From NCBI GenBank assembly GCA_013003115.1, contig JABDLF010000048.1, positions 1 through 52,894 of the forward strand: a stretch of DNA of 52,894 nt, read 5' to 3'. Each line of letters opens with the position of its first letter. The first letter of the stretch is position 1. Shown here one piece after another: positions 26,081 to 34,557 of this stretch. The translations under genes and the position numbers were made by a program. The notes beneath the pieces were generated by a model. The model saw nothing but the letters and a program-made list of their open reading frames with translations. It made no database searches and was not told the origin of the DNA. The stretch comes from Gammaproteobacteria bacterium. GTDB taxonomy: Bacteria > Pseudomonadota > Gammaproteobacteria > Steroidobacterales > JABDLF01.

Positions 26081-28792
26081 ATGAGCAAGCAAAAGCCTTT
26101 TGTCCTCGTCGACGGTTCTTCGTACCTTTACCGCGCATTTCACGCGCTGCCGCCGCTCACCAATTCGACCGGTCAGCCCACGGGCGCCGTTTATGGCGTG
26201 CTGAATATGCTCAACAAGCTTATGGCTGAGCATCAGCCGGAGCACGTAGCGGTGGTGTTTGACGCAAAGGGCAAGACTTTTCGCGACGAAATGTTTGCTG
26301 ATTACAAAGCCAATCGCCCACCGATGCCGGACGAACTGCGCGAACAGGTGGAGCCTCTTATCGAGGCCATTGAGTCAATGGGGTTGCCGCTCCTGCGCGT
26401 CGACGGCGTGGAAGCCGATGACGTCATCGGCACCTTGGTACGTGAGGCAGCAGCGACGGGCATGCGCTGCATTGTATCCACCGGTGACAAGGACATGGCG
26501 CAGCTCGTTGATGAGCGCGTCACGCTGGTCAACACCATGACCGGACAGGTTCTCGACCCGGCGGGAGTGAGAGAAAAATTTGACGTGGGGCCGGAACAGA
26601 TCATCGACTACCTCGCGCTCGTTGGAGACAGCTCGGACAACATCCCGGGCGTCCCGAAAGTGGGCCCCAAGACTGCGGCCAAGTGGTTAAAAAAATACGG
26701 TGACGCAGACAGTATTATTGAACACGCCGATGAAATCCCGGGCAAGGTGGGTGAAAGCCTGCGGGACAATCTTAAGCAGCTGGAGCTTTCACGCAAGCTC
26801 GCTACGATCGTTTGCGACCTTTCGCTTGGTGTCGGCGCTGAGGAACTCGCGCGCGCGGCGCCCAACATAGACAAACTCCGAAAGATCTACAAACATCTTG
26901 AGCTCAACACACTGCTGCGTCAGCTCGAAGACAGCAGCGGCGCAGGCACGGGACATCCGGACGCTGAGTCACCCCCGGCTGATGAGGGCGACTATGAGGT
27001 TTTGCTGGACCAGAAAGCATTCGATGCCTGGCTTACGCGGCTCCTGAAGGCTGATCTGGTGGCGTTCGACACCGAAACATCCAGCCTCAACTACATGGAT
27101 GCAGAAATTGTAGGCGTATCTTTTGCTGTGGAAACGGGAAAAGCGGCGTACCTGCCGCTGCGTCACGACTATCCCGGCGCACCGGATCAGCTGGATCGTG
27201 ATGCGATTCTCGGGGCATTGAAGCCCTGGCTTGAGGACGCCGGCCACAAGAAGCTGGGTCATCATCTTAAGTACGATGCGCACGTATTGAAAAACCACGG
27301 CATTGAACTGCGCGGCATCGAGTTCGACACCATGCTGGAGTCCTACGTGCTCGACAGCACGGCCAGTCGCCACGACATGGACTCCCTGGCTGGCCATTAC
27401 CTTGGCATGAAAACGACGAAATACGAAGAGGTGGCGGGCAAAGGCGCCAAGCAGATCGGTTTCAGCCAGGTGCCGCTGGAACAGGCCGGGCCCTACGCCG
27501 CCGAAGATGCGGACGTAACGCTGCGGCTGCATCAGAAGCTGTGGCCGAAGCTCGAGGAGACACCGGCACTGAAGGGAATTTATCGGGACATCGAGCAACC
27601 CCTCGTCACGGTTCTCGAAAAGATGGAATATCTCGGCGTTCTGATTGACAGCGACATGCTTGGAAAGCAAAGCCGCGAACTTGCCAGCCAGATGGCGGAG
27701 CTGGAAAAAAAGTCGCACGAGGAAGCCGGCGGACCCTTCAACCTGGGATCGCCCAAGCAACTTCAGGAGATTCTTTTCGACAAGCTTGGCCTGCCGATTA
27801 TTCGCAAGACCCCGAAGGGTCAGCCATCGACTGCGGAAGACGTTCTGCAGGAGCTATCTGAATCATACAAACTGCCGAAGCTCATCCTCGAGTACCGCAG
27901 CCTTAGCAAGCTCAAATCAACCTATACCGACAAGCTGCCGGGGCAAATCAATGCGAGGACCGGGCGGGTGCATACGTCTTATCATCAGGCAGTTGCGGCC
28001 ACAGGCCGGCTGTCTTCGTCTGACCCAAACCTGCAGAACATCCCGATCCGCACGCCGCAAGGCCGTCGCATCCGCCAGGCGTTTATCGCGCCGCCGGGCA
28101 AGGTTTTGCTGGCCGCGGACTACTCGCAGATAGAGCTGCGAATCATGGCGCATCTGTCGGGTGACAAGGGTCTTCTCGACGCCTTCGCTGCGGATCTCGA
28201 CATCCATCGTGCAACCGCAGCTGAAGTTTTCGGCGCTGAACTTGATGAGGTCAGCGACGATCAGAGACGCTCCGCAAAGGCGATCAATTTCGGCCTGATG
28301 TACGGCATGTCGGCCTTTGGGCTGGCGCGCCAGCTTGGTATCGGTCGCGAATCGGCGGCCGAGTACGTCGAGCTTTATTTCGAGCGCTATCCCGGCGTCA
28401 AAGCCTACATGGACGACACGCGCAGGCAGGCGCGCGAACAAGGCTATGTCGAGACGGTTCTGGGAAGAAGGCTGTATTTACCCGAAATCAACGCGCGCAA
28501 CAGCCAACGTCGCCAGTATGCCGAGCGCAGCGCAATCAACGCGCCAATGCAGGGAACGGCTGCCGACGTGATCAAACTCGCCATGATCAAGGTCGACAGC
28601 TGGCTGGCTGAGAAACCTGGGTCCGCCAGGCTGGTGATGCAGGTGCACGATGAACTTGTGCTTGAGGTCGATGAAAAGAAGGCCAGGACCATGGCAACAG
28701 AGATAGCCGCGCTAATGTCGTCCGCTGCGGAGTTAAAAGTGCCCTTAAAAGTCGACACCGGATACGGCAAGAACTGGGATGAGGCGCACTGA
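26081..28792 (+). CDS. polA: DNA polymerase I
   Basis: 903 residues, close to the E. coli length of 928. Residues 1-290 are the 5'-3' exonuclease (FVLVDGSSYLYRAFHALPPL, DGVEADDVIGTL, GDSSDNIPGVPKVGPKTA). Residues ~300-500 are the proofreading domain, with DEDD residues retained in FDTETSSLN, KYDAHVLKNHG and AAEDADVTLRLH. The rest is the polymerase: motif A AADYSQIELRIMAHLSGD, motif B RRSAKAINFGLMYG and motif C MQVHDELVLEV. All three activities should be present. It fills repair gaps and removes Okazaki primers. It is followed by the predicted sRNA and convergent engB. Confidence 0.97.
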   Translation: MSKQKPFVLVDGSSYLYRAFHALPPLTNSTGQPTGAVYGVLNMLNKLMAEHQPEHVAVVFDAKGKTFRDEMFADYKANRPPMPDELREQVEPLIEAIESMGLPLLRVDGVEADDVIGTLVREAAATGMRCIVSTGDKDMAQLVDERVTLVNTMTGQVLDPAGVREKFDVGPEQIIDYLALVGDSSDNIPGVPKVGPKTAAKWLKKYGDADSIIEHADEIPGKVGESLRDNLKQLELSRKLATIVCDLSLGVGAEELARAAPNIDKLRKIYKHLELNTLLRQLEDSSGAGTGHPDAESPPADEGDYEVLLDQKAFDAWLTRLLKADLVAFDTETSSLNYMDAEIVGVSFAVETGKAAYLPLRHDYPGAPDQLDRDAILGALKPWLEDAGHKKLGHHLKYDAHVLKNHGIELRGIEFDTMLESYVLDSTASRHDMDSLAGHYLGMKTTKYEEVAGKGAKQIGFSQVPLEQAGPYAAEDADVTLRLHQKLWPKLEETPALKGIYRDIEQPLVTVLEKMEYLGVLIDSDMLGKQSRELASQMAELEKKSHEEAGGPFNLGSPKQLQEILFDKLGLPIIRKTPKGQPSTAEDVLQELSESYKLPKLILEYRSLSKLKSTYTDKLPGQINARTGRVHTSYHQAVAATGRLSSSDPNLQNIPIRTPQGRRIRQAFIAPPGKVLLAADYSQIELRIMAHLSGDKGLLDAFAADLDIHRATAAEVFGAELDEVSDDQRRSAKAINFGLMYGMSAFGLARQLGIGRESAAEYVELYFERYPGVKAYMDDTRRQAREQGYVETVLGRRLYLPEINARNSQRRQYAERSAINAPMQGTAADVIKLAMIKVDSWLAEKPGSARLVMQVHDELVLEVDEKKARTMATEIAALMSSAAELKVPLKVDTGYGKNWDEAH

Positions 28793-28832
28793 ATCACGCA
28801 TATTGAGCGGTATGAGCAGCCGGACGGACGGC

Positions 28833-28860
28833 GGAACTTTTGCTCACCGGGCCACTCTTA
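28833..28860 (+). promoter_or_regulatory. Predicted sigma-E/AlgU-type promoter for the polA-engB intergenic RNA
   Basis: GGAACTT (28833-28839), a perfect match to the sigma-E -35 consensus, is followed after 16 bases by TCTTA (28856-28860), one base from the TCTGA/TCTAA-type -10. Transcription would begin near 28866-28868, exactly at the base of the first hairpin. It lies 41 bases past the polA stop. Confidence 0.6.
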
Positions 28861-28866
28861 TTTTCT

Positions 28867-28980
28867 GAGCGTTACAAACGCTCGCCCGCTCCCCTCCCTG
28901 GGCGGGCAAGCTAGCCCGGCGTCCCCACGCCGGGAGAGGATTACCCCGGTGTACACCAAGGTTTGCACCGGGGTTTTTTT
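28867..28980 (+). ncRNA. Predicted structured small RNA between polA and engB (ErsA/Spot 42 position)
   Basis: A ~114-nt RNA is inferred from four consecutive hairpins and a terminator. Hairpin 1 is GAGCGTT (28867-28873) with AACGCTC (28877-28883). Hairpin 2 is GCCCGC (28884-28889) with GCGGGC (28902-28907), with the loop TCCCCTCCCTGG. Hairpin 3 is CCCGGCGT (28915-28922) with ACGCCGGG (28927-28934) and a CCCC loop. Hairpin 4 is the terminator. C-rich exposed loops are the type that pair with G-rich ribosome-binding sites. Enteric Spot 42 and Pseudomonas ErsA lie in this same polA-engB gap, and ErsA is under the envelope-stress sigma factor. No sequence homology to either is claimed. Confidence 0.6.
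28943..28980 (+). terminator. Strong intrinsic terminator at the end of the polA-engB intergenic region
   Basis: ACCCCGGTG (28943-28951) pairs perfectly with CACCGGGGT (28966-28974), followed by T through 28980. The T-run overlaps the stop codon of engB on the other strand. No T-run exists on the minus strand, so it serves plus-strand transcripts (the sRNA and any polA read-through). Confidence 0.85.
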
Positions 28981-29602
28981 ATGCGCCCGATTCGCCGAAA
29001 ACCAGCCATTCGCGCAGCACTTCGCGGGCGTCATCAACGCCCGTGTTTTTCAGCGATGAGAAGACCTGCAGGCTCAGCGTAGCCTGTGCGGTGCTCGCGT
29101 AATCCCGGGCCAGCGCCTTTTCTGTCTCGTGGACGGCCTTGGCAACGCCACCCCGCTTGAGCTTGTCGGCCTTGGTCAACAAGATGTGGACTGGACAGCC
29201 GCTGGCCATGGCCCAATCGAGCATCTGGCCATCGAACTCTCCGAGTCCGCGACGAATATCCACAATCAGCATCACCCCGGCGAGCGACCCGCGGCCAGCG
29301 AAATAATCCTGCATCAACTCGCGCCAGTGATTTCGTACCTCGGCCGGCACACGGGCGAAACCGTATCCTGGCAGGTCGACCAGCCGCTGATCATCAGCGA
29401 GTCCAAAAAAGTTGATCAGCTGGGTACGGCCCGGAGTCTTGCTCGTCCGGGCAAGGCCCCGCCTCGCCACGATGGTGTTAATGGCACTGGATTTGCCCGC
29501 GTTGGAACGACCAGCAAACGCGACCTCACGCCCTGAGTCAGGGGGAAAGTCACGCGGCTTGTGGGCGCTCTTGATAAACCGGATATCCGGGAACTGGGTC
29601 AT
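28979..29602 (-). CDS. engB: Ribosome biogenesis GTP-binding protein EngB (YihA/YsxC)
   Basis: 207 residues from ATG at 29602, matching the usual length of about 200; an upstream TTG at 29653 would add 17 unconserved residues. The G motifs are G1 GRSNAGKSS, G3 DLPGYG and G4 TKADK, with TPGRTQLINFF in switch I. EngB is an essential GTPase needed for assembly of the 50S ribosomal subunit. It converges with polA and the sRNA, and diverges from the cytochrome c gene, the same arrangement as in Pseudomonas. Confidence 0.95.
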   Translation of the reverse strand: MTQFPDIRFIKSAHKPRDFPPDSGREVAFAGRSNAGKSSAINTIVARRGLARTSKTPGRTQLINFFGLADDQRLVDLPGYGFARVPAEVRNHWRELMQDYFAGRGSLAGVMLIVDIRRGLGEFDGQMLDWAMASGCPVHILLTKADKLKRGGVAKAVHETEKALARDYASTAQATLSLQVFSSLKNTGVDDAREVLREWLVFGESGA

Positions 29603-29758
29603 GGTCTTTGCGCGAGCTTCAGCGGGTCGGATAAAGGCAAGCTTGGTGTACAATGCGCCCTTGCGAATAGCGCCGCGCAGTTTAACATGGCGGTCGCAAG
29701 CATCCGGCGCAGTCGCGCCGGCAAAGGAAACCAGAAACTGCAGGTTCGGAGCATTGCA

Positions 29759-30367
29759 TTGAGAAATCTACTATTTTTAAGCCTCGTGGCCAGCCTGACG
29801 CTGGCGCAAAGCAACGCTTCGGCGGAGGGCGACGCTGAGGCAGGGAAAGCCAAATCGGCAACCTGTACCGCATGCCACGGCGTTGATGGCAACAGCGTGA
29901 ACCCGGAGTGGCCAAAAATCGCCGGCCAGCACGCCAGCTACACCGTGCTGCAGCTGCAGGCCTACAAGGATGGCAAGCGCCAGAACGCGCTGATGATGCC
30001 CATGGCCATGGGTCTGAGTGACGCGGACATGCAGGATCTCGCCGCCTACTATGCTTCCCAGCAGACAACGCCCGGAATGGCTGATCCCGAGCTGGTTGCG
30101 ACGGGTGAGCGTGTTTACCGTGGCGGCAACCCATCACGGGGTGTGCCTGCCTGCATCGCCTGCCATGGCCCGGCTGGCAAAGGGAATCCACTGACGATGT
30201 ACCCGAAACTTGCTGGCCAACACGCGGTCTACACCTATCTGCAGCTTAAGGCCTATGCCGACCAGGTGCGCAAGTCAGATAAAAACCAGATGATGCGCAA
30301 TATTGCCGACCGTATGTCCGACTCGGACATGCGCGCGGTAGCGTCCTACATTGAGGGACTGCGCTGA
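29759..30367 (+). CDS. Cytochrome c4 (diheme, exported)
   Basis: 202 residues from TTG at 29759, chosen because it begins a compact signal peptide (MRNLLFLSLVASLTLAQSNA) and has GGAG seven bases upstream; a longer frame from 29561 has no support and would overlap engB. Two heme-binding motifs, CTACH and CIACH, sit in two similar halves (PEWPKIAGQHASYTVLQLQA and MYPKLAGQHAVYTYLQLKA), the duplicated architecture of cytochrome c4. It carries electrons in the periplasm, typically towards terminal oxidases. It is followed after 59 bases by dsbA. Confidence 0.92.
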   Translation: MRNLLFLSLVASLTLAQSNASAEGDAEAGKAKSATCTACHGVDGNSVNPEWPKIAGQHASYTVLQLQAYKDGKRQNALMMPMAMGLSDADMQDLAAYYASQQTTPGMADPELVATGERVYRGGNPSRGVPACIACHGPAGKGNPLTMYPKLAGQHAVYTYLQLKAYADQVRKSDKNQMMRNIADRMSDSDMRAVASYIEGLR

Positions 30368-30426
30368 GCGCATCAGTCAAGGCGGCCCGACCGGCCGCTA
30401 ACGGAATTCACTACAGAGGTTTAAAG

Positions 30427-31338
30427 ATGAGCAAGAGTTTCAGAGGCCACTTTTCATTTCTTGCAGCGTTTGTCGCCATGGCGTTTGTATTCGCTGCGGG
30501 CTGCAGCGCCGAGCAGGGTCCCGATCAGAGTGCGCAGGCTGCAATGCAGGATGCCGCCGCAGAAGCGGCAGAAACAGCCGAGGCTGCTGCCGATGAGGCA
30601 GAACAACTCGCGGCGGCCGCGCAGGAATCCGTGTCTTTGGAAGTAGCGGCCACCGATGAGGCGCCGCCGCCGGAAGACATCGTGGTTGCACAGGCAGAGG
30701 AAGCACCGATGCAGGACGAGCCTGTTGCCGAAACTGCCGCTGTCACCCCGCCGGTAAAACCCTCTGGCCCGGCACCATATCGCGTCGGCGACCACTATTC
30801 GCTGTTGAGTCCCGCACAGCCAACCAGCGCAGCGCCCGGCAAAATCGAGATTACCGAGTTCTTCATGTATAGCTGCCCGCATTGCTACAACTTTGAAGCA
30901 TTCCTGGAAAAGTGGGATGCGCAGAAAGCTACTTATGTACAGTTTGTGCGCTACCCGGCGTTGTTCAACAGCCCGGCTCGCACGCATGCGCGTGCTTTCT
31001 ATACTGCGGAAACCCTGGGAATCCTGGATCAGACCCACATGCCTTTCTTTCGCGAACTTCACGTTAATCGCAGACCGATGACCAGCGAAAATGAGCTGGC
31101 GGGTTTCTTCGCAAACTATGGCGTGGATGAGAGTGCATTCAAGCAGGCCTTCAACTCTTTCGCGGTGGATACGCAGATGCGCAAGGCGGAATCCCTGGGC
31201 CGGCGCTATCGGATTACCAGCACGCCAACCGTGGTGGTTAACGGCAAATATGTCGTTGATGGCGACAAGATCACAAGCTACGAGGAGATTCTGAAGATTG
31301 CTGACTACCTGGCTCAGAAAGAAGCGAGCGGTGGATAG
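30427..31338 (+). CDS. dsbA: Thiol:disulfide interchange protein DsbA, lipoprotein form with long acidic linker
   Basis: 303 residues. A lipoprotein signal ends at Cys26 (FVFAAGC). It is followed by about 85 residues rich in Ala, Glu and Gln before the thioredoxin-like domain. The active site is CPHC (Cys150 and Cys153, in MYSCPHCYNFE), and the cis-proline loop is TSTPTVVVNG, both standard for DsbA. It oxidises cysteines of exported proteins. Most DsbA proteins are soluble and near 210 residues, so the membrane anchor and linker are unusual. It lies beside cytochrome c4, as in Pseudomonas, and ends at a bidirectional terminator. Confidence 0.9.
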   Translation: MSKSFRGHFSFLAAFVAMAFVFAAGCSAEQGPDQSAQAAMQDAAAEAAETAEAAADEAEQLAAAAQESVSLEVAATDEAPPPEDIVVAQAEEAPMQDEPVAETAAVTPPVKPSGPAPYRVGDHYSLLSPAQPTSAAPGKIEITEFFMYSCPHCYNFEAFLEKWDAQKATYVQFVRYPALFNSPARTHARAFYTAETLGILDQTHMPFFRELHVNRRPMTSENELAGFFANYGVDESAFKQAFNSFAVDTQMRKAESLGRRYRITSTPTVVVNGKYVVDGDKITSYEEILKIADYLAQKEASGG

Positions 31339-31362
31339 TCGGTCGACGTTAAAGGCACTTGT

Positions 31363-31391
31363 AAAAAAGCCGGCTGAAACCGGCTTTTTTT
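31363..31391. terminator. Bidirectional intrinsic terminator between dsbA and the L,D-transpeptidase gene
   Basis: AAAAAAGCCGG (31363-31373) pairs with CCGGCTTTTTT (31380-31390) around the loop CTGAAA. The A-run and T-run make it functional for both convergent genes. Confidence 0.85.
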
Positions 31392-31403
31392 ATCCCGATC
31401 TTT

Positions 31404-32594
31404 TCAGAATCGGCCTTCGAAGACGATGCGCCAGTGCCCGTCGCTGGCCTTGCGCCAGAACTGCCTCTTGCTCGCCCGCGCTTCAAAGTTGTTGCTGCGG
31501 TAGTCCTGGCTGAATGTAACCGCAACCATGTCCTGCTCGTCGGGGTAACCCAGCACACCAAGATCGTCGAGTTCGACACCAATAAACGTTTTGCCTGCGG
31601 CCACTCTGCGCTTGTAGTCAGACCATTGCTTTTTGTTCATCCCTGATCCGATAAAATCGTCCGCATAGTGGGCAAGATAGGCCTCGACGTCGTTGCTTTC
31701 CCAGTCGCTGCGCCACTGCTCAATGGCTGCTTCGATTTCGGCCTTTCTGGAGACCAGGCTGCCGCGCTCCTCCCACACCAGGTTCTCGCCGATTATCACC
31801 GGCGTTGTGCCGATAGACAGCTTAGGCGCTACTTCAATCAGCTGCTCGTTGGTCAGGGCAACGCAGCCGTCGCTGTCCAGTGGCGGCCTGCTGTAGGTCG
31901 CGCTGGATACACCATGCAGCCAGATCCCGCTGCCGGTCCGCCCGTTGCGCTTGTCCCAGGCATTCGGATAGTCCACCGGAAATGCCATGGGACCGTACTT
32001 GTCGGGTAAAGCTTCGCCCGGCAGACGCTCGGTAATGAAATAAACACCCAGCGGGGTGCGGCGGTCGCCGCGCACTCGTTTGCGCGTGCCGTTCTTGCCA
32101 CCCGACACGTAATAGTCGGCAACCAGTTCTGGTTCTCCGGCATTGTTTTTGAAAAGAAAGAGTCTGTTTCTCGCCAGGTCGACGAAAACGGCGTGTGCCT
32201 GGTTCGCCGCGAAACGCAGCAACTGCTCGGGCACCTTGTCGGCCACGTCAAACTGGCTCTGACGCCAGCGCTGACGAGCCTCAGAAAGCAGGTCATTGAC
32301 CAGGGCGCGCGGCAAGCCTGAGGATGCTTCCAGCGACAGCGGCGCGCCCGCCCGCGCGGCCATAAGGTCACCATAAACCAGGTGCGCCAGGCGGTAATTT
32401 GGCATGCCGGAAACCAAGGGCTCCAACTCCCGTATGGCCCCGTCTACTTCACCAAGGCTGAACAGATCAAGCGCACTGACAAGCCGGGCTTCCGGGTCTT
32501 TCGGCATCCCGGCCCGCGCATCGGCGATGTCCGCGCCGGCAGTACTTACCAGGCTGAACAAAACCGCAACGAGCAATAAAAATCGGCATTGCAC
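31404..32594 (-). CDS. YkuD-domain L,D-transpeptidase/carboxypeptidase with C-terminal NTF2-like domain
   Basis: 396 residues with a signal peptide (MQCRFLLLVAVLFSLVSTAGA). Residues ~130-280 are the YkuD catalytic domain: VFVDLARNRLFLFKN, RRTPLGVYFITERLPG and the active site IWLHGVSSATYSR to DSDGCVAL, with His and Cys present. The last ~115 residues form an NTF2-like domain (WRSDWESNDVEAYLAHYADD ... FSQDYRSNNFEARASKRQ). This order is that of Helicobacter Csd6 and Campylobacter Pgp2, which are L,D-carboxypeptidases, so trimming of peptidoglycan peptides is as likely as crosslinking. GTG follows directly on the stop of the TPR gene (TAAGTG). Confidence 0.85.
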   Translation of the reverse strand: MQCRFLLLVAVLFSLVSTAGADIADARAGMPKDPEARLVSALDLFSLGEVDGAIRELEPLVSGMPNYRLAHLVYGDLMAARAGAPLSLEASSGLPRALVNDLLSEARQRWRQSQFDVADKVPEQLLRFAANQAHAVFVDLARNRLFLFKNNAGEPELVADYYVSGGKNGTRKRVRGDRRTPLGVYFITERLPGEALPDKYGPMAFPVDYPNAWDKRNGRTGSGIWLHGVSSATYSRPPLDSDGCVALTNEQLIEVAPKLSIGTTPVIIGENLVWEERGSLVSRKAEIEAAIEQWRSDWESNDVEAYLAHYADDFIGSGMNKKQWSDYKRRVAAGKTFIGVELDDLGVLGYPDEQDMVAVTFSQDYRSNNFEARASKRQFWRKASDGHWRIVFEGRF

Positions 32595-33656
32595 TTATGG
32601 CGCCCTCGAAACCTCTCGCTGGATTTTCCACGCACCACCCTCTCTGGTCAGATTCAGCGTTTTTATTACGCTGTCTTCATAGCCTGGTGAAGCGTAGTCC
32701 TGCTTAAACACCGCACGAGCCGTGTTAGCGCTGCTGACATCAACAAACAGGTCGGTTACCGTTACCCGGATAAACTGTGGGCGAGCCACACGCTCACGTC
32801 GCTGGGCCACCCACGCGCTGCGCGACAGGCCGCGTGTTGGGCGAAAATCTGACGCATAAAACGACAGGTAGGCCTCGACGTCCTGACTCGACCAGGCTGA
32901 CGACCAGCTGCCGATGGTCCCGGCAATTTCATTTGCCGCGGCCTGCATGTTTGCCCCTGACGGCTCGCTTTGAACAGACGCCGGCGGCTCGGAAACAGGG
33001 TCAGGTGTCACGGCGGCTTGCTGCGCTACTGCTGGCTCAGTCGCCGGCGGTTGTTGACTGACAGTTTCCTGCTGAGGTGTCGGCGTGGCCGCAGCTACCG
33101 AAGTAGCGGGCGGGGGCGTCGCCGCCACAGCCTGCGACGGTGGTGCAAACAGCGTATTCATTTTCGCGAGCTTAACGCGCGCCGAGTCGTTGCTTTGATT
33201 CTCCTGCAAAGCACGATTGTAGGAATTGCCCGCCATCTTTGCGTACAGGTCGCCCAGGTTCTCATGCGCTGTCGAATAACTTGGGTGTGTCTGGATGGCG
33301 GCGAGCAAAGACTCTCTTGCCTTATCGTAGTCGCCGCGCTGCGCAAACAATACGGCAAGGTTGTTGTAAGGCTCCGGAAGCTCGGGGTAGTCCTGCGTGA
33401 GGCCGGCAAAAACTTCTATCGCCAGATCGTCTTCGCCCTGCTCTGCGTAGGCGATGCCCTTAAGAAATCGAAGTTCCGCATCGTCCGGCGATGCCGCAAG
33501 CAAAGTGTTGATTTCGCGCAAAGCCTCGTCAAAACGACCCTGGATAATCAACTCTTGAGCCGCCTCGCGATCTGCGAGGGCCAGCATCGGCAAAACGCCA
33601 AGCAAGGCGCCTGCCATGACGGCTGCCACACGGTTTCGGAACATTTCGGTCTCCAT
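32595..33656 (-). CDS. TPR protein with C-terminal NTF2-like domain, exported
   Basis: 353 residues with an N-terminal signal (VAAVMAGALLGVLPMLALA). TPR repeats cover about residues 30-150 (AEQGEDDLAIEVFAGLTQDY, YNNLAVLFAQRGDYDKARES, AHENLGDLYAKMAGNSYNRA). A Pro/Ala/Gln-rich linker follows (~175-240). The C-terminal ~110 residues (SWSSAWSSQDVEAYLSFYAS ... FKQDYASPGYEDSVIKTL) are clearly related to the NTF2-like domain of the YkuD protein encoded immediately downstream. The genes abut with no gap, so the proteins probably cooperate in the periplasm on cell-wall peptides. The catalytic partner is the neighbour; this protein has no enzyme motif. Confidence 0.8.
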   Translation of the reverse strand: METEMFRNRVAAVMAGALLGVLPMLALADREAAQELIIQGRFDEALREINTLLAASPDDAELRFLKGIAYAEQGEDDLAIEVFAGLTQDYPELPEPYNNLAVLFAQRGDYDKARESLLAAIQTHPSYSTAHENLGDLYAKMAGNSYNRALQENQSNDSARVKLAKMNTLFAPPSQAVAATPPPATSVAAATPTPQQETVSQQPPATEPAVAQQAAVTPDPVSEPPASVQSEPSGANMQAAANEIAGTIGSWSSAWSSQDVEAYLSFYASDFRPTRGLSRSAWVAQRRERVARPQFIRVTVTDLFVDVSSANTARAVFKQDYASPGYEDSVIKTLNLTREGGAWKIQREVSRAP

Positions 33657-33909
33657 AAAAAATTTGACAGAAAAGCTTAACAGGAAAGCCTCGACAGGTC
33701 GTTAAAAAATACGCATTTCCCACCGACCTTGAGTCCGCCCCTGCGCGACGGAATTTCTCCACCTTCACCAGTCCGCACCAGCCGGCCGGAAGGTCAGCAA
33801 CACGGCATCATCGTCGCCGATGCTTGCCGCGCCCGAACATCGTCATGCAGACTCAATTCAGGCCGTCCGCCCGGTTCAGCCGGGCCAACCTAAATGGAGC
33901 AACGCCCAC

Positions 33910-34416
33910 ATGACTGACCCTGGTATTCCCAAAGTTCTCGAATTGTACCGAAACTTTGCCCGATTCCCCATGGGCAAGTGGTTGTTTTCGAAGCTCGTAT
34001 GCCTCAGAGCACCCTATTTCTCCAGCATAGCCCCTCGATTCGCCGAGCTGGGCCCCGGAGCGGCCCTGGTCACCATGAGGAACCGCCGGCGGGTGCGAAA
34101 TCACATAGGAACGGTTCACGCCATCGCTATCTGCAACCTCTGTGAGCTGGCCGCAGGCACCATGACCGAGGTCTCCATGCCCCGGGGAATGCGCTGGATA
34201 CCCAAGGGTATGACCGTTGAGTATCTGGCCCCGGCAAAGACCAGCCTTCGGGCAAGCGCCACCATTCCGGGCCCCGTGGTCTTCGGAGACGCCTTCGAAT
34301 TGCCGGTTTCCACGGAAGTTACAGACCGCCACGGGACGGTCGTAGTACGCGCCGTTATCAGGATGTGGATTTCGCCCCGGAAAACGAGCGGCAAGCCGAT
34401 TTCCGAGGGTGCCTGA
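33910..34416 (+). CDS. DUF4442 family hotdog-fold protein (thioesterase-like)
   Basis: 168 residues from ATG at 33910, with GGAG upstream; the frame is open further upstream with no support. Recognisable segments are APRFAELGPGAALVTMRNRR, NHIGTVHAIAICNLCELAAG and WIPKGMTVEYLAPAKTSLRA, the pattern of DUF4442 (hotdog) proteins. The Asn-His and Glu-Leu positions correspond to the thioesterase helix. The substrate is unknown. The gene is divergent from the TPR-NTF2 gene across 253 bases (33657-33909) in which I see no other gene. Confidence 0.78.
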   Translation: MTDPGIPKVLELYRNFARFPMGKWLFSKLVCLRAPYFSSIAPRFAELGPGAALVTMRNRRRVRNHIGTVHAIAICNLCELAAGTMTEVSMPRGMRWIPKGMTVEYLAPAKTSLRASATIPGPVVFGDAFELPVSTEVTDRHGTVVVRAVIRMWISPRKTSGKPISEGA

Positions 34417-34557
34417 TACCTTATTGTAAAAAGCGCGCTGACACGGTCTCTATAAAGGGGTAAAAAACACTCACGGCGATGCATTATTTGCCGGAATGAC
34501 TTCGGCAGAGCGCTGGAGCCAGCGAAATAACAAATAAAAGATTGCGGAGAGATTTAA

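Noticed and set aside
28864-28868. TCTGA as the -10 element of the sRNA promoter
   Set aside because: It is a better match to the sigma-E -10 than TCTTA, but it lies 24 bases from GGAACTT, too far for this class of promoter; TCTTA at 28856 has the right 16-base spacing.
29561-29758. 66-residue N-terminal extension of cytochrome c4
   Set aside because: It would overlap engB and lacks a signal peptide, whereas TTG 29759 has a ribosome-binding site and starts a proper signal sequence.
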